Assembly (NCBI GenBank): GCA_017302895.1
Contig: JAFLBV010000001.1
Location: forward strand, 1,659,001-1,723,000
Source of the DNA: Ignavibacteria bacterium
Lineage (GTDB): Bacteria; Bacteroidota; Ignavibacteria; Ignavibacteriales; Ignavibacteriaceae
Reading direction: 5' to 3'
Length of the DNA: 64,000 nt
The stretch's first letter is position 1. Every line of letters starts with the position of its first letter. Of this stretch, positions 53,996 to 63,393 are shown piece by piece. The translations under genes were made by a program, and so were the position numbers. The notes under the pieces were generated by a model. It ran no database searches, was not told where the DNA came from, and saw only the letters and a program-made list of their open reading frames with translations.

Positions 53996-54046
53996 TAATG
54001 CAATAATGCAATAATCCAATAATCCAATAATGCAGTAATGCAGTAA
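53996..54046. repeat. TGCARTAA/CCAATAA phrase repeat
   Basis: ATAATGCAATAATGCAATAA, CCAATAATCCAATAATGCAG and similar units in tandem between the glycosyltransferase and the coiled-coil response regulator. Confidence 0.65.
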
Positions 54047-54117
54047 TGGGTGTGAATGGAGGTTGTTGGTGGAATGGATTTAAGATGGTACCGGACATTC
54101 GGTTATGCATGAGGGGG

Positions 54118-56067
54118 TCAGACCGGGAGATATTTCTTCAGTTCGGAGATAAGAATTTCCGGGGAAACAGGTTTGTAGAGCAGATTTGTTGCTCCTGCAT
54201 TCATTGCAAGACGGGAGAGGTTGTCGTCAGGAGCATCGAGTACAGCAAATATAGGAATGGTTTTATAGACATTTGACGATCTCATTCGTTCGATTATTTC
54301 AACCGGAGACATGCCGGGAAGATTCATATCAAAGAAGGCAAGGTCGTAAGGTTCCGATTTAAGTGCATCGAACGCGGTGACACCCGAGTCAGCCGTTGTC
54401 AGAGCAATTCTGCTGTTTTGAAGTATCTTGGTCATGTCTTCAAGAGCCTGTCTGTCATTGTCAGCGTAGAGGGCTTTGAGGAATTCATCATCGACGGGTT
54501 CAGGCTGATATGGAATTTGAGATGGTTTCCGGTCATCCTGATAATCGTCTTCCTCTTCATATTCCTGTCGAGCCCGTTCTCTTCTGGCAGATTCCTGTCG
54601 GGCTTTCCTGATTTTAATAATCTCGGAGAATTTCTTTCTGATGGCAGTCAGAGTATCCTGAAGTGCATCCACATCTTCCTGTGAATTGGTGAGGTCGTTA
54701 CTCAGAGATTTTTGAAGGTCGAGTATTTGTTTCAAGTCGGCTTCATATTCATCACGGAGAGCTTCGAGAGATGAAAGTTCTCTGTCGATATCGCGAAGTT
54801 TTCTGTTCCTTATCTCAATGATGCCTTTGAGATTGACTGCTTCAATTTTCTTTGCCTGGATCTGTTCCAGCAATTCCTGATATTCATCGTTGCTTTTTGT
54901 ATAGGCGATCGATTTGTCGTTCATTTGCTGATTAAGGCGTGTGATATTGTCAATCATGGCTTCCTTGGAGCCTGATAGACCCTGTATGGAGCCCCTGATT
55001 TGCTCGAGGAGTCCGGAGGTGATTTGTCGCTCTTCGTTCAACCGGTCGACCTGTCTGGTGAGCAACTGAACTTCAGCGTCGAGGGCGGAGGCCTTACTCA
55101 GAAGAGTTTCCACCTTTTTCGAGAGAGCGGTTGCCTCGTCATTCAGGTTAGCCCTCTCAATTTTGATCATCTCGAGTTTTTTCTCATTTTCCTGTAGCTC
55201 TTCAATAACCTGATCTGCGGCAGCGGATATTTTGGAATATCTTATTTTTGCTTCAGAGAACTCACGATCGAGGAGGGCAAGTTGCTCCTGCCTTTGTTTG
55301 ATAGCATTGTCGAGGTCTGATTTCATCCGCATCAGTTCCCGTTCGATTGAAATTCTTTCCTGAACGACATTTTGTTCGAAAGCGGCCCGTTGATGCAACA
55401 TTTCGTTGCGCATTTTATTGATGTCTTCGATCAGTTTTTTCTTGATCTGCTCCAGGTCACGGAGTTCGAATTCGAGTTCTGCTCTTTCCTTGAGGATATC
55501 CTGTACTTTGTCGTAAACTTCATCGTACCTTACGCGCAGAATTTCAAGGTTTGAATATTTTTCCTTGTTATATTTAAGTTCTTCGAGTTCCTGCTGGAGG
55601 CTGATTATACTCTCTTTTTTGCTTGACTCCTCCTCTCTTATGAGTTTAAGTCCCTCATCATATTCTTCAAACTCAACTCTTGCAGATTCAACCTTGGAAA
55701 GAAGTGTGACCAGTTCCTTCGAGAATACCTCGGTTTCCTGTTTCTTTTCCTTTATTTCAGTTTCAAGCTGTGAGAGAAGTTGCGATTTTGACTCCAAATC
55801 ACCGGAGAGCTGGCGATGATTTTCTTCTGTTTTCTGGAGTTCGCTTCTTTTTGTGTAGACGAGGATAGAGAGGTCGGATTCCTCATTTCTGAGGTCATTT
55901 ACTTTTCTGGTCAGATCAGCGAGTTCAACATTTTTAGAATCAAGATCATTCGATAACCGTTCTATTTCTCCATTGGCAGCAACAAGATCCTCATGTTTTT
56001 CAAGGAGGTCTTCATACTTCTGAAGAAGTTCTTCGAATTCTCTTTTATAGTTTCTAAACAGACTCAA
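54118..56067 (-). CDS. Long coiled-coil protein with C-terminal response-regulator domain
   Basis: 649 residues. Residues 1-500 are almost continuous coiled coil (KYEDLLEKHEDLVAANGEIE, LELRDLEQIKKKLIEDINKM). A charged linker (QEYEEEDDYQDDRKP) leads to a receiver domain at about 530-649: acidic pocket LYADNDRQALED, phospho-acceptor Asp580 in FFDMNLPGM, and Lys in NLLYKPVSPE. No DNA-binding output. Likely a scaffold controlled by phosphorylation. Starts at TTG with AAAGAA before it. Confidence 0.75.
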   Translation of the reverse strand: MSLFRNYKREFEELLQKYEDLLEKHEDLVAANGEIERLSNDLDSKNVELADLTRKVNDLRNEESDLSILVYTKRSELQKTEENHRQLSGDLESKSQLLSQLETEIKEKKQETEVFSKELVTLLSKVESARVEFEEYDEGLKLIREEESSKKESIISLQQELEELKYNKEKYSNLEILRVRYDEVYDKVQDILKERAELEFELRDLEQIKKKLIEDINKMRNEMLHQRAAFEQNVVQERISIERELMRMKSDLDNAIKQRQEQLALLDREFSEAKIRYSKISAAADQVIEELQENEKKLEMIKIERANLNDEATALSKKVETLLSKASALDAEVQLLTRQVDRLNEERQITSGLLEQIRGSIQGLSGSKEAMIDNITRLNQQMNDKSIAYTKSNDEYQELLEQIQAKKIEAVNLKGIIEIRNRKLRDIDRELSSLEALRDEYEADLKQILDLQKSLSNDLTNSQEDVDALQDTLTAIRKKFSEIIKIRKARQESARRERARQEYEEEDDYQDDRKPSQIPYQPEPVDDEFLKALYADNDRQALEDMTKILQNSRIALTTADSGVTAFDALKSEPYDLAFFDMNLPGMSPVEIIERMRSSNVYKTIPIFAVLDAPDDNLSRLAMNAGATNLLYKPVSPEILISELKKYLPV

Positions 56068-56092
56068 GATTCTTTAATTTTGGTTTAAATCA

Positions 56093-56130
56093 GTAATGCA
56101 ATAATCCAATAATGCAGTAATCCAATAATT
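56093..56130. repeat. TGCARTAA/CCAATAA phrase repeat
   Basis: GTAATGCAATAATCCAATAA and TGCAGTAATCCAATAA follow each other between the thioredoxin-like and coiled-coil genes. Confidence 0.6.
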
Positions 56131-56152
56131 ATTCAGGAAATGATTAGTTGGT

Positions 56153-56656
56153 TTACTGTGGAGCATTGGTGACATTTTTTTTGTAAGCGGTAATGAATTC
56201 GAGAAATTTTTCTTTTGAATAGGACTTACCTGATTCGAGATCACCTGTATTCTGTGAATGCAACAGTTCCCCGTCACTTTCCAGCACAAAGAAATGGGGG
56301 TATCCCTCGATCTTTGGAAAAGTGGAGAGAAAAGCCTCGTTTTTATTTTCAGGGCTGAAATTTACTTTTAGAACCACAAAAGCATTGTGGAAAGCGGAAT
56401 TAACTTCTTCATTTGTTTCCACAAACTCATCTATCCGGTGGCACCATATGCACCATTCACCGCCCACATCGAGCAGGATTCTTTTATTCTGTTCGGTTGC
56501 CTGCTTTACTGCAGATTTCAGATCCTCGACGGGATTACGAGTCGGGTCGAACTTTTCCCGTTCAACTTTTCCTGCCTGGGCAAAAACAGACATTCCAAGG
56601 AAAGCTGCGAGGAGCAGGAAGTACTTAAAATAGCATGTCCATTTACTGCTGCACAT
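56153..56656 (-). CDS. Exported thioredoxin-like protein
   Basis: 167 residues. Signal peptide (CYFKYFLLLAAFLGMSVFAQ) and a thioredoxin fold with the redox pair in GGEWCIWCHRIDEF (C-I-W-C), then VVLKVNFSPENKNEAFLSTF. Resembles thioredoxin_7/DsbD-C-like periplasmic reductases. Reduces or isomerises exported thiols. Confidence 0.85.
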   Translation of the reverse strand: MCSSKWTCYFKYFLLLAAFLGMSVFAQAGKVEREKFDPTRNPVEDLKSAVKQATEQNKRILLDVGGEWCIWCHRIDEFVETNEEVNSAFHNAFVVLKVNFSPENKNEAFLSTFPKIEGYPHFFVLESDGELLHSQNTGDLESGKSYSKEKFLEFITAYKKNVTNAPQ

Positions 56657-56758
56657 AAATCACCAATTTTTTAATTCATCATGTTAATTTATGAAAAAAA
56701 GATCATAAGATAAAGAGTTTTGATGATTTGTAGTAACAATAGATGTGTAAATCTTTAA

Positions 56759-56791
56759 TATTGAGAGGGCGGGCGGCACTTCCTAAATTTG
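56759..56791 (+). promoter_or_regulatory. Bacteroidota-type promoter of the phage cassette
   Basis: TTG at 56761 and TAAATTTG at 56784, 20 nt apart, fit the TTG/TAnnTTTG promoter of Bacteroidota sigma factor. It lies 24 nt before the first structural gene. Confidence 0.5.
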
Positions 56792-56814
56792 CATCGTAAA
56801 TTTTGAAGGTAATT

Positions 56815-57222
56815 ATGAACGAGGAAGAGTTAAAAAATTGGTTCAGTGAGCTTATCTCCACAGTCGCTGCTGAGAAGGCTGATGAGATTAAGCGGGGGAT
56901 AAGCGAGACTCTCGGATCACCGGATGCTTCCGAATTGATCCCCGAGTGGGACAGGGAGTATCCGGGATATTTTGAAGTGGTGTCCGTTGATCCGGCGGGG
57001 TTCGCAGCTCAGCTAAAAAAGTTCAGGGAGCATAAGGAAAACCTTGCGGACCTGGAGAGGAGGAAAAAAGAGGAAGGGGAGACAGTCATTAAAAAAGTGA
57101 AAGAGACATTGAAGAGGGTGGAGAGGCTGCGCCCTCCGATGGAAACAGGGAGTTCGGGGAGACACTCTGTGGCAGGCAACAGCCGTTTATTAAAAAGCAT
57201 AATCAACCAAATCACAAATTAG
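56815..57222 (+). CDS. Phage scaffold-like protein
   Basis: 135 residues, charged helices (LADLERRKKEEGETVIKKVK) with an acidic N-terminus, placed directly before the major capsid gene: the usual site and composition of a scaffolding protein. ATG at 56815 with GAAGG before it. Identity is by position; no conserved motif is visible. Confidence 0.55.
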   Translation: MNEEELKNWFSELISTVAAEKADEIKRGISETLGSPDASELIPEWDREYPGYFEVVSVDPAGFAAQLKKFREHKENLADLERRKKEEGETVIKKVKETLKRVERLRPPMETGSSGRHSVAGNSRLLKSIINQITN

Positions 57223-57232
57223 AGAGGGAAAC

Positions 57233-58429
57233 ATGGCTTACGAGTCAATCAACTCAGGTGTGGTATCTTCATCAACAATGAATGCTGCCAATGCAGTACC
57301 CGATGTGGAGAAGATACTTTATTTACTAAAACCATATCAGACACCACTGCTTCAGTTCCTTTGGTTCTCGGGGCGTAAATCGAAGGAAGTAAGGAGTCCG
57401 TTCGCAAAATTCTCCTGGTTCGAGAGTGAACTTTTTCCGCACCAGACCACAAACAAAACCACCATTTCGGCACTTGGCACACCGGCAACAATTACACTGA
57501 ATGCCTCAAACTGCGATTCGTTGTCAATCTTCAATCTGGATGATATTGTACTCATAGAAGAAACCGATCAGATGGCTTTTGTTTCATCAAAGTCGACGAA
57601 TCAGGCAGTACTCACCCACATCGACGGCAGCTCAAATCTTTCATCACTCCAGACTGAAGGAATGTATCTGAAAATCATCGGCAGTCGAAATTCAGAATAT
57701 TCAGGTGTAAGAACCGCTGTAAGCGTTAAGGAAGTGGAGAAATTCAACTATTTGAACATTTTCAGTGAAAGCGTCGCAACGACGGGGAGACATCAGGCGG
57801 GAGAAAACTACACTGACGGAGTCGATCATCCTGCGTTGGTTGCAAAGAAAATTGAGGAGATGAAGCTTCAGGCAGAGCGCTATTTTCTTTTTGCACCCGG
57901 TCAGGGATACGCCACCGCCGGTAATTACAGAACCACTTGGGGGCACGGTTTCCTTGGGAGAATACTTAGCAATGTGAACAGTTATTCTCCTGCTCTCGAT
58001 GAAGATACCTTCGATGATCATTTGAGAGAAGTGTTTCAGAAGGGATCTAACAGGAAAATTCACATGTGTGGCAGTGGTCAGCTTTCTGAAATCAACAAAT
58101 TCATAAAGAGCAGGTATGAACTGAATCCAAATCCGACTGTTTCGATCTACGGAGTGAATGTCAGGGAGTATCTTACACCCTTCGGAAGTGTGGACATAAT
58201 CTGGAATCCTGTGATGGACGGGAAATTCACCGATTACGGATTCACAATCGATGCCGACAAGGTTAAACTTCGTTTTATGGCAAACGACAAAAAGGGGAGC
58301 AGAAAGTTCCGAATCGAGGAAGGAGTGGAAACCCCCGGTGTTGATGGAACCACCACAAAGATACTCATGGACCTTGGCATCGAAATCCACAACGAAGAAT
58401 GCCACGGGATACTGAGGAAAGCGGTGTAG
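57233..58429 (+). CDS. SU10-type phage major capsid protein
   Basis: 398 residues, the size and opening of the DUF5309/SU10 capsid family: VPDVEKILYLLKPYQTPLLQ at 23-42, HK97-like fold inferred. Central ESVATTGRHQAGENYTDGVD then a long helix VAKKIEEMKLQAERYFLF, and GVNVREYLTPFGSVDIIWNP toward the end. Forms the phage shell. AGAGGG before the ATG. The open frame on the other strand is a shadow. Confidence 0.85.
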   Translation: MAYESINSGVVSSSTMNAANAVPDVEKILYLLKPYQTPLLQFLWFSGRKSKEVRSPFAKFSWFESELFPHQTTNKTTISALGTPATITLNASNCDSLSIFNLDDIVLIEETDQMAFVSSKSTNQAVLTHIDGSSNLSSLQTEGMYLKIIGSRNSEYSGVRTAVSVKEVEKFNYLNIFSESVATTGRHQAGENYTDGVDHPALVAKKIEEMKLQAERYFLFAPGQGYATAGNYRTTWGHGFLGRILSNVNSYSPALDEDTFDDHLREVFQKGSNRKIHMCGSGQLSEINKFIKSRYELNPNPTVSIYGVNVREYLTPFGSVDIIWNPVMDGKFTDYGFTIDADKVKLRFMANDKKGSRKFRIEEGVETPGVDGTTTKILMDLGIEIHNEECHGILRKAV

Positions 58430-58432
58430 GAC

Positions 58433-58513
58433 AGAACCTCGGAACTTCAGAACCTCGGAACTTCAGATTAACAGAAGACAGAGGTTCCGTAGTACTGAGG
58501 TTCTGAAGTTCTT
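58433..58513. repeat. GGAACTTCAGAACCTC repeat with inverted copy
   Basis: Two direct copies of CTCGGAACTTCAGAA (58438-58466) and an inverted copy CTGAGGTTCTGAAGTTCT (58495-58512) fold into a large hairpin between the capsid gene and the next gene. It looks like an inserted phrase repeat and could lower transcription beyond the capsid gene. Confidence 0.65.
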
Positions 58514-58534
58514 AAAAAGAAAGGAAAAACAGAA

Positions 58535-58783
58535 ATGAAATTCGTAAGTAAATACAGGAGATATTCAATAACGCTGGCGGGGAAGAAGTTTTCATTTGTT
58601 CCCGAGGGGGTTACAGGAGTATACTTCACAGATGATGAGGAATCGATAGCAGCGTTAAAAGGGTCTGCGGCTTTTGGGAGGGACTATCACGAGACAGGGG
58701 AAATACGGGTTGAGCAGGTCGCAGGGAATGAGACAGTAGGGGGAGTAACCGGGAAAACAGGTGAGAGGGGGAAGAAAAAATGA
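58535..58783 (+). CDS. Small phage structural protein, 82 residues
   Basis: A beta-rich N-terminus (YSITLAGKKFSFVPEGVTGV) then TDDEESIAALKGSAAFGRDY and a Gly/Lys-rich tail. It may be a capsid decoration or head-joining protein by position; family not recognised. The stop overlaps the adaptor start. Confidence 0.55.
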   Translation: MKFVSKYRRYSITLAGKKFSFVPEGVTGVYFTDDEESIAALKGSAAFGRDYHETGEIRVEQVAGNETVGGVTGKTGERGKKK

Positions 58784-59406
58784 CAACGGCAGAGATGATC
58801 ACGAGGGTCAGGTCGCTTCTTGATGAGAGGGAGGCAGGATTCTGGAGTGACGCCGAGGTAATGGATGCCTTGAATGACGGTCAGGATGAGGTGGTCAACT
58901 ACTGTCTGTTTGTCTTTGCCGAGGGGGGAGTGGAAGGAGAGCTCCCCCTCCTTCTTACACCACTTGAAACCGAGCAGACAATCGAACCTGTTACTGCGGC
59001 AGATGTTGTGCTCCCGTCAGATTTCATGTACCTTTTGTCAGTTAAGTGTGCTCCCACAACGGGAGCATCATTGAAACCTTGCATGATCCGGAGCACTTCG
59101 ATGGCAAGATATTCCCGGGAGCACAACCGTTTCCTGAAACCGGATGGGGCAAACCTGTATGCCTTTTTAAGAGGAGGTAAACTGGTCTTCGAAGTACCGC
59201 CGGTAAACGGCAGTGTGGTAATAAACTACATTAGAAAGGGAAGCAGAATATCAGAAGAACAAAATTGTGAATTACCCGATAATGCTTCAGGAGCAATAAT
59301 TTCGTATGCCGCAGCACTTCTGCTCGAAAAAGATAAACAGAGTGAAGAAGCCGGCAGGTTTTTTGGAATGTTCACCAATAAAATTGAACTGTTGTCACAA
59401 TTATAA
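58780..59406 (+). CDS. Phage head-tail adaptor-like protein
   Basis: 208 residues. MTTAEMITRVRSLLDEREAG then FWSDAEVMDALNDGQDEVV is the start typical of adaptor/connector proteins (helix, SxDAEV..ALN, long helix). Follows the 82-residue gene by ATGA overlap. Bridges portal and tail. Confidence 0.7.
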   Translation: MTTAEMITRVRSLLDEREAGFWSDAEVMDALNDGQDEVVNYCLFVFAEGGVEGELPLLLTPLETEQTIEPVTAADVVLPSDFMYLLSVKCAPTTGASLKPCMIRSTSMARYSREHNRFLKPDGANLYAFLRGGKLVFEVPPVNGSVVINYIRKGSRISEEQNCELPDNASGAIISYAAALLLEKDKQSEEAGRFFGMFTNKIELLSQL

Positions 59407-59417
59407 AGGAGGGGAAA

Positions 59418-60143
59418 ATGGCATCAACACTGGCAGAACTCAGGGATCAGATCGTTATAGATGCGAATGTGCAGGGGAATCCGCTGTTTCCTGTTAACAG
59501 ATTGAACAGAATAATTAATCTTTCACAAAGATCGATACAGACAGAATTGAACGGACTGGGGATGAAAAAGTGGGAGACGAGAGTTGTTTTGAGCGAGAGT
59601 ATCCGCTCGACGACCTTTGTCGGAAAGCCCGTTGTATCGGTTGCATTGAATGAGGAGAATTTCCCACAGATGCTGGAGAGTCCCAGATCGATTATCTTCA
59701 TCGAATGCAGTGATGGCGTTGCGCACGGTCTTGCATTTGAAGTGGATCTGGAGAGATTCAAGGAGCAGATTGACAACACCTGGCTGTCACCGACCACAGG
59801 ATCGGCAGTTTTCATGCGACTTGCAAATCAGGTGCTTGTTGCACCTGTAGAGGTCAATTCACTTGTGGCTTATTATTACAAAGCTGCAGCAGATCTCGTA
59901 AATGACAATGATGAAACCTCGATACCCATGGAATTTGAGGAATATGTAATCAAGAAGGCGGTTGCTGAGATCGACGGGATTTTGGGGAATCTTGAGGCAA
60001 AGCAGGTAAAAACAAAACAGATTCAGAGTGAGATTTCAGCGGCATATCAAAAATTTCTCGAGAAGCAGGGCGAACGCGGCAGGCTTGCAAAGGAGAATAT
60101 CAGAGGTCTTCCGGAAAATATCAGATACAATATGGGTTATTGA
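59418..60143 (+). CDS. Second phage adaptor-like protein
   Basis: 241 residues. TLAELRDQIVIDANVQGNPL then FPVNRLNRIINLSQRSIQTE shares the plan of the preceding adaptor (helix, FPxxRLNRIIN, helix). The C-terminal helices (YVIKKAVAEIDGILGNLEAK) fit a ring-forming connector component. GGAGGGGAAA before the ATG. Confidence 0.65.
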   Translation: MASTLAELRDQIVIDANVQGNPLFPVNRLNRIINLSQRSIQTELNGLGMKKWETRVVLSESIRSTTFVGKPVVSVALNEENFPQMLESPRSIIFIECSDGVAHGLAFEVDLERFKEQIDNTWLSPTTGSAVFMRLANQVLVAPVEVNSLVAYYYKAAADLVNDNDETSIPMEFEEYVIKKAVAEIDGILGNLEAKQVKTKQIQSEISAAYQKFLEKQGERGRLAKENIRGLPENIRYNMGY

Positions 60144-60147
60144 GACT

Positions 60148-62370
60148 ATGGACAGATGGATAATGGCTGGAGCTGTAAAGAGAATAAACGAGGTGATGGA
60201 TCCCTTGTTGCTTGAAGAAGGTGAAGTGCAGGAGATGATAAATCTGGTACTCGATAGTGAAGGAAAAGGTGGAATTCCAGTCAGGAGGGGGAGTTGGAGA
60301 AACTCCTCCCTTCCTTCCCTGCCTTCTGAAATCTCAGGACTCTTCTCGTTGAAACGGGCTGCCGGCGGTGAGTACCTTGCAGCAATTGCCGGGGGGAAAC
60401 TTTATGTTTCAAAAGAGGGGACGGAATCGTGGAATGAGGTTTGTTCAGGACTGGAGCATTCCGAAATCTGTGGAGCTCTGGCAACAGGTGATGGGAGAAC
60501 ACTGGTTTACAGCGGATTCTCGAACAGGGTTGCAGGTGGAACGGAATTTGAGGAAGTGACATCTTTGGCAATTGAACCGCCTGTAATATCGGGTGATGCT
60601 CCCGTTACTGTTGTGCAGCACGATACAGGCGGGAGCATTTCAAATGGGTGGTATAACTATGTAGTGGTTTACGAATCCGGAGAAGGGGATTTCTCCTCTC
60701 CATCACAACCGTTTACAGCCTTCAGGTCGCATACAACCGGTTCAACCGGCTTTTCAGGCAGTACCAACAGAGTGGAGATCAGCAATTTACCCGTTCCTTC
60801 CGATCCCAGGGTGGTCAGAAAAAAACTTTTCAGAACCAAGGCCGTTACTGCATCCTCTCTCTCGAGTTCACCCTTCATTTATTACGAACTGGCAGTGCTG
60901 TCGCCTGATGAGATTGATTATACCGACAAGTCGCATGATGATGATCTTTCATCGTGGCAGATCGCAAAATTTACTTCACCTCCATCAGGTCTGTCATTCT
61001 GCTTTAATAAAGGGAGGTTGTTCACCGGGAATATCAGAATGCAGGAAATCAACTATTTTGAACCTCCATTTTCAAATGATGGAGCCGGCATCAGGGTATT
61101 CTCAGGTACAGGTTTGATAACGGGAGGAGAAATTTGCAATGCTTCAGGATACAGGTATCGCATTGTCTATGTTGATGCAAACGGTACTGCAAGCAGGCAC
61201 ATCGAGACACCATTAATCCTGACTCCGGGTGAAGAGTTTGAGAACATGGCATCAATCACTCTGAATTACATTCCGTTTCTTCCTTCTGCAGAATCCACAA
61301 GAATAATTGAGAAAAGACTCTACAGAACCAAAAAGGACGGGAGCACATTTTTCAGACATCCTGTAAAACTCACGCTGAATCAGATTGCATTCACTGATAC
61401 TCTCGGTGATGACGGACTTGGTTCCGAGACATTTGACGATAATATAAAGATAACCCATTTCCCTTCCACATTGGCTTTTTCTGAACCGGGAAATTATTTC
61501 TCATTTTTACCCGAGAATGTCATTTCCCTTCCACAGGGGAGCTATTCAGGGATCATCTCCATTTTCGATGATGTTGATGGAATCCTGATCTTTTCCGGTG
61601 CATCCATAAGTAAATTATATACCACTGGTGATCCTGTAACCTGGCGTGTAGTAACATTGAATGATGAGACCGGTGTCAGGGACAGAAATTCCATTCTTCG
61701 AACGGAAAGCGGAATCTGGTTCTTTTCCAATGGAAGTATCAGGAGGTACGGTGGAGGAGAGATTTCTTCTCCGGGTGAGCTGCTGCTCAAGACATGGTCA
61801 CAGGTTGATTCATTCTATCGGCCTGTCTGGCTATCAGAGAGGGGGTGGTGCTGTTTTCCGGTGAAGATGAAGGAAGGATCGGCGATGCTGCTCATCTTTG
61901 ATGAGAAGATCGGTTCCTGGTATAAATTTACACATCCGGGTCTGAAAGGAGTAGCGACCTTCGCCGGAGGGGCAGAAGGACTGCTTCTTGCCTGGAAGGG
62001 AGGCACAATTTGTGAGTACCACTCTCTTCTTTTTGCTTCTGATATCATTGGGGAACTGGATACAGAGGTGGAAGTGGAGCTCACCGGCAGGGCATTTTCA
62101 TATCAGGGGCTGGATTTGATGAGGGCTAGAATGTTGCGGATATATTTTGAATCACTCCCCGGTGAGTTGGCGGTTACACTTCAAAACGATTCAGGTGAGC
62201 TAACCACGGGGTATTCACTCACAGAGGAGTCAGAGTTGATCAAAATTACCCCTGTGTCACAAATGACGGGAGCGGGGGAGTATTGCCGGAGAATTGCGGT
62301 AAAGATTAAGGGAACCGGAATAAAAATTTTAAGAATGATAAAACTTGAAACGAGGAGGGTCAGGGCATGA
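60148..62370 (+). CDS. Phage tail nozzle/stabilisation-like protein
   Basis: 740 residues, beta-rich. The beginning INEVMDPLLLEEGEVQEMIN then GGIPVRRGSWRNSSLP is a common opening of podovirus stabilisation/nozzle proteins (N-terminal arm, then a propeller-like body). The body has repeated blades (EYLAAIAGGKLYVSKEGTES; GILIFSGASISKLY-type). Start at 60148 is 4 nt after the previous stop; no strong ribosome site. Confidence 0.6.
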   Translation: MDRWIMAGAVKRINEVMDPLLLEEGEVQEMINLVLDSEGKGGIPVRRGSWRNSSLPSLPSEISGLFSLKRAAGGEYLAAIAGGKLYVSKEGTESWNEVCSGLEHSEICGALATGDGRTLVYSGFSNRVAGGTEFEEVTSLAIEPPVISGDAPVTVVQHDTGGSISNGWYNYVVVYESGEGDFSSPSQPFTAFRSHTTGSTGFSGSTNRVEISNLPVPSDPRVVRKKLFRTKAVTASSLSSSPFIYYELAVLSPDEIDYTDKSHDDDLSSWQIAKFTSPPSGLSFCFNKGRLFTGNIRMQEINYFEPPFSNDGAGIRVFSGTGLITGGEICNASGYRYRIVYVDANGTASRHIETPLILTPGEEFENMASITLNYIPFLPSAESTRIIEKRLYRTKKDGSTFFRHPVKLTLNQIAFTDTLGDDGLGSETFDDNIKITHFPSTLAFSEPGNYFSFLPENVISLPQGSYSGIISIFDDVDGILIFSGASISKLYTTGDPVTWRVVTLNDETGVRDRNSILRTESGIWFFSNGSIRRYGGGEISSPGELLLKTWSQVDSFYRPVWLSERGWCCFPVKMKEGSAMLLIFDEKIGSWYKFTHPGLKGVATFAGGAEGLLLAWKGGTICEYHSLLFASDIIGELDTEVEVELTGRAFSYQGLDLMRARMLRIYFESLPGELAVTLQNDSGELTTGYSLTEESELIKITPVSQMTGAGEYCRRIAVKIKGTGIKILRMIKLETRRVRA

Positions 62371-62663
62371 TGACAGTTGAAGAGATGCGCAACTGGTTTG
62401 CACCTGCTGTTGCACACGGCGACCGGTTGCCGGAAAACGGCAGTTTCAATGATGGTACATTTTTTCTCCTGAGACGGGAGGGGATTAAAATATTGTTTCT
62501 ATTCACGGGGGGAGAAAGGCTGCAAGTGGCATCAATTCCATATATAACAACTGTGCTCCCAAATCCGGAGTCAATCCCGGAGCATACGAGAATCTTATAC
62601 GATTCGGGGGAAGAGACAAGTGAATATATTTTAGTTAAAAGCAAATGGGTTAAAATTAATTAG
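62367..62663 (+). CDS. Small phage protein, 98 residues
   Basis: Mixed alpha/beta (EEMRNWFAPAVAHGDRLPEN; GIKILFLFTGGERLQVASIP). It overlaps the nozzle-like gene as ATGA. No family recognised. Confidence 0.5.
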   Translation: MMTVEEMRNWFAPAVAHGDRLPENGSFNDGTFFLLRREGIKILFLFTGGERLQVASIPYITTVLPNPESIPEHTRILYDSGEETSEYILVKSKWVKIN

Positions 62664-62671
62664 GAGGGGAT

Positions 62672-63382
62672 ATGCCCGGAGCATCAGGTGGCGACACCTA
62701 CAATTACATAATGGAGGAACTGCTGAGATCAGCCTTGGGGAGTGTTTTCCCCGGGAGTGTTTCGGCAGACTCAATCAAAGGGATGTTCGGAAACAACGGA
62801 ATCGCCGGAAGCTACAATACAAGTATTTCCGGAATAAAAAAGACTCTGAATGATGAAGTGACATCGGGGAGCAAGGCTCTTGCCGAACAGAGAGCTCTTG
62901 GAATAAGAGAACTGGAGAAATCGCGAGGTGGAGCGATCGATGAATTAAAAAGATCACTTGTTGAGGCAGGTCTAAACAAATCGGGGGTAGCGGCAAACAC
63001 CATGAATAAAATATATGAGAGTGAGTCGGACGCCAAAAATTCGCTGGTTACCAAAATTGCTGCACTCGATGAGGAGAGTCGAAAAGACGCCATAAACAAG
63101 CTGCTTGGAATAGAGTCGGTTTCCGCCTCTCTCGGAGCGAGTGACAGACAGTCGAAGCGTGATTTGTTTTCTTTACTCGGAAATCTGAAACTGTCGGGCG
63201 ACAGAAACAGAATGTTAAGAGATGAACTTGACTTAAAGAAACTCGCTTATGAAGAGGGAAAGACAGGTATTGGGGGTGTAATTGGATCAATCCTTGGCAG
63301 TCTTTTGGGAATTGCGGGTGGCGGGCTTGCGCTTGGTGCATCAGACGAATTAAATAATCTGATCTTCGGATCAAAAAAATGA
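62672..63382 (+). CDS. Phage ejection/internal virion-like protein
   Basis: 236 residues. Central helices (GIRELEKSRGGAIDELKRSL; VEAGLNKSGVAANTMNKIYE) and a C-terminal Gly-rich hydrophobic segment (IGGVIGSILGSLLGIAGGGL). This helical, membrane-active plan fits podovirus ejection proteins that pass into the cell wall. GGAGGGGAT before the ATG. Inference from composition and position. Confidence 0.5.
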   Translation: MPGASGGDTYNYIMEELLRSALGSVFPGSVSADSIKGMFGNNGIAGSYNTSISGIKKTLNDEVTSGSKALAEQRALGIRELEKSRGGAIDELKRSLVEAGLNKSGVAANTMNKIYESESDAKNSLVTKIAALDEESRKDAINKLLGIESVSASLGASDRQSKRDLFSLLGNLKLSGDRNRMLRDELDLKKLAYEEGKTGIGGVIGSILGSLLGIAGGGLALGASDELNNLIFGSKK

Positions 63383-63393
63383 GGGAGGAATCG

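Noticed and set aside
57701-58405. 234-codon open frame opposite the capsid gene
   Set aside because: Antisense to a strong capsid match; composition is a reverse reading of that gene and all neighbours run the other way.
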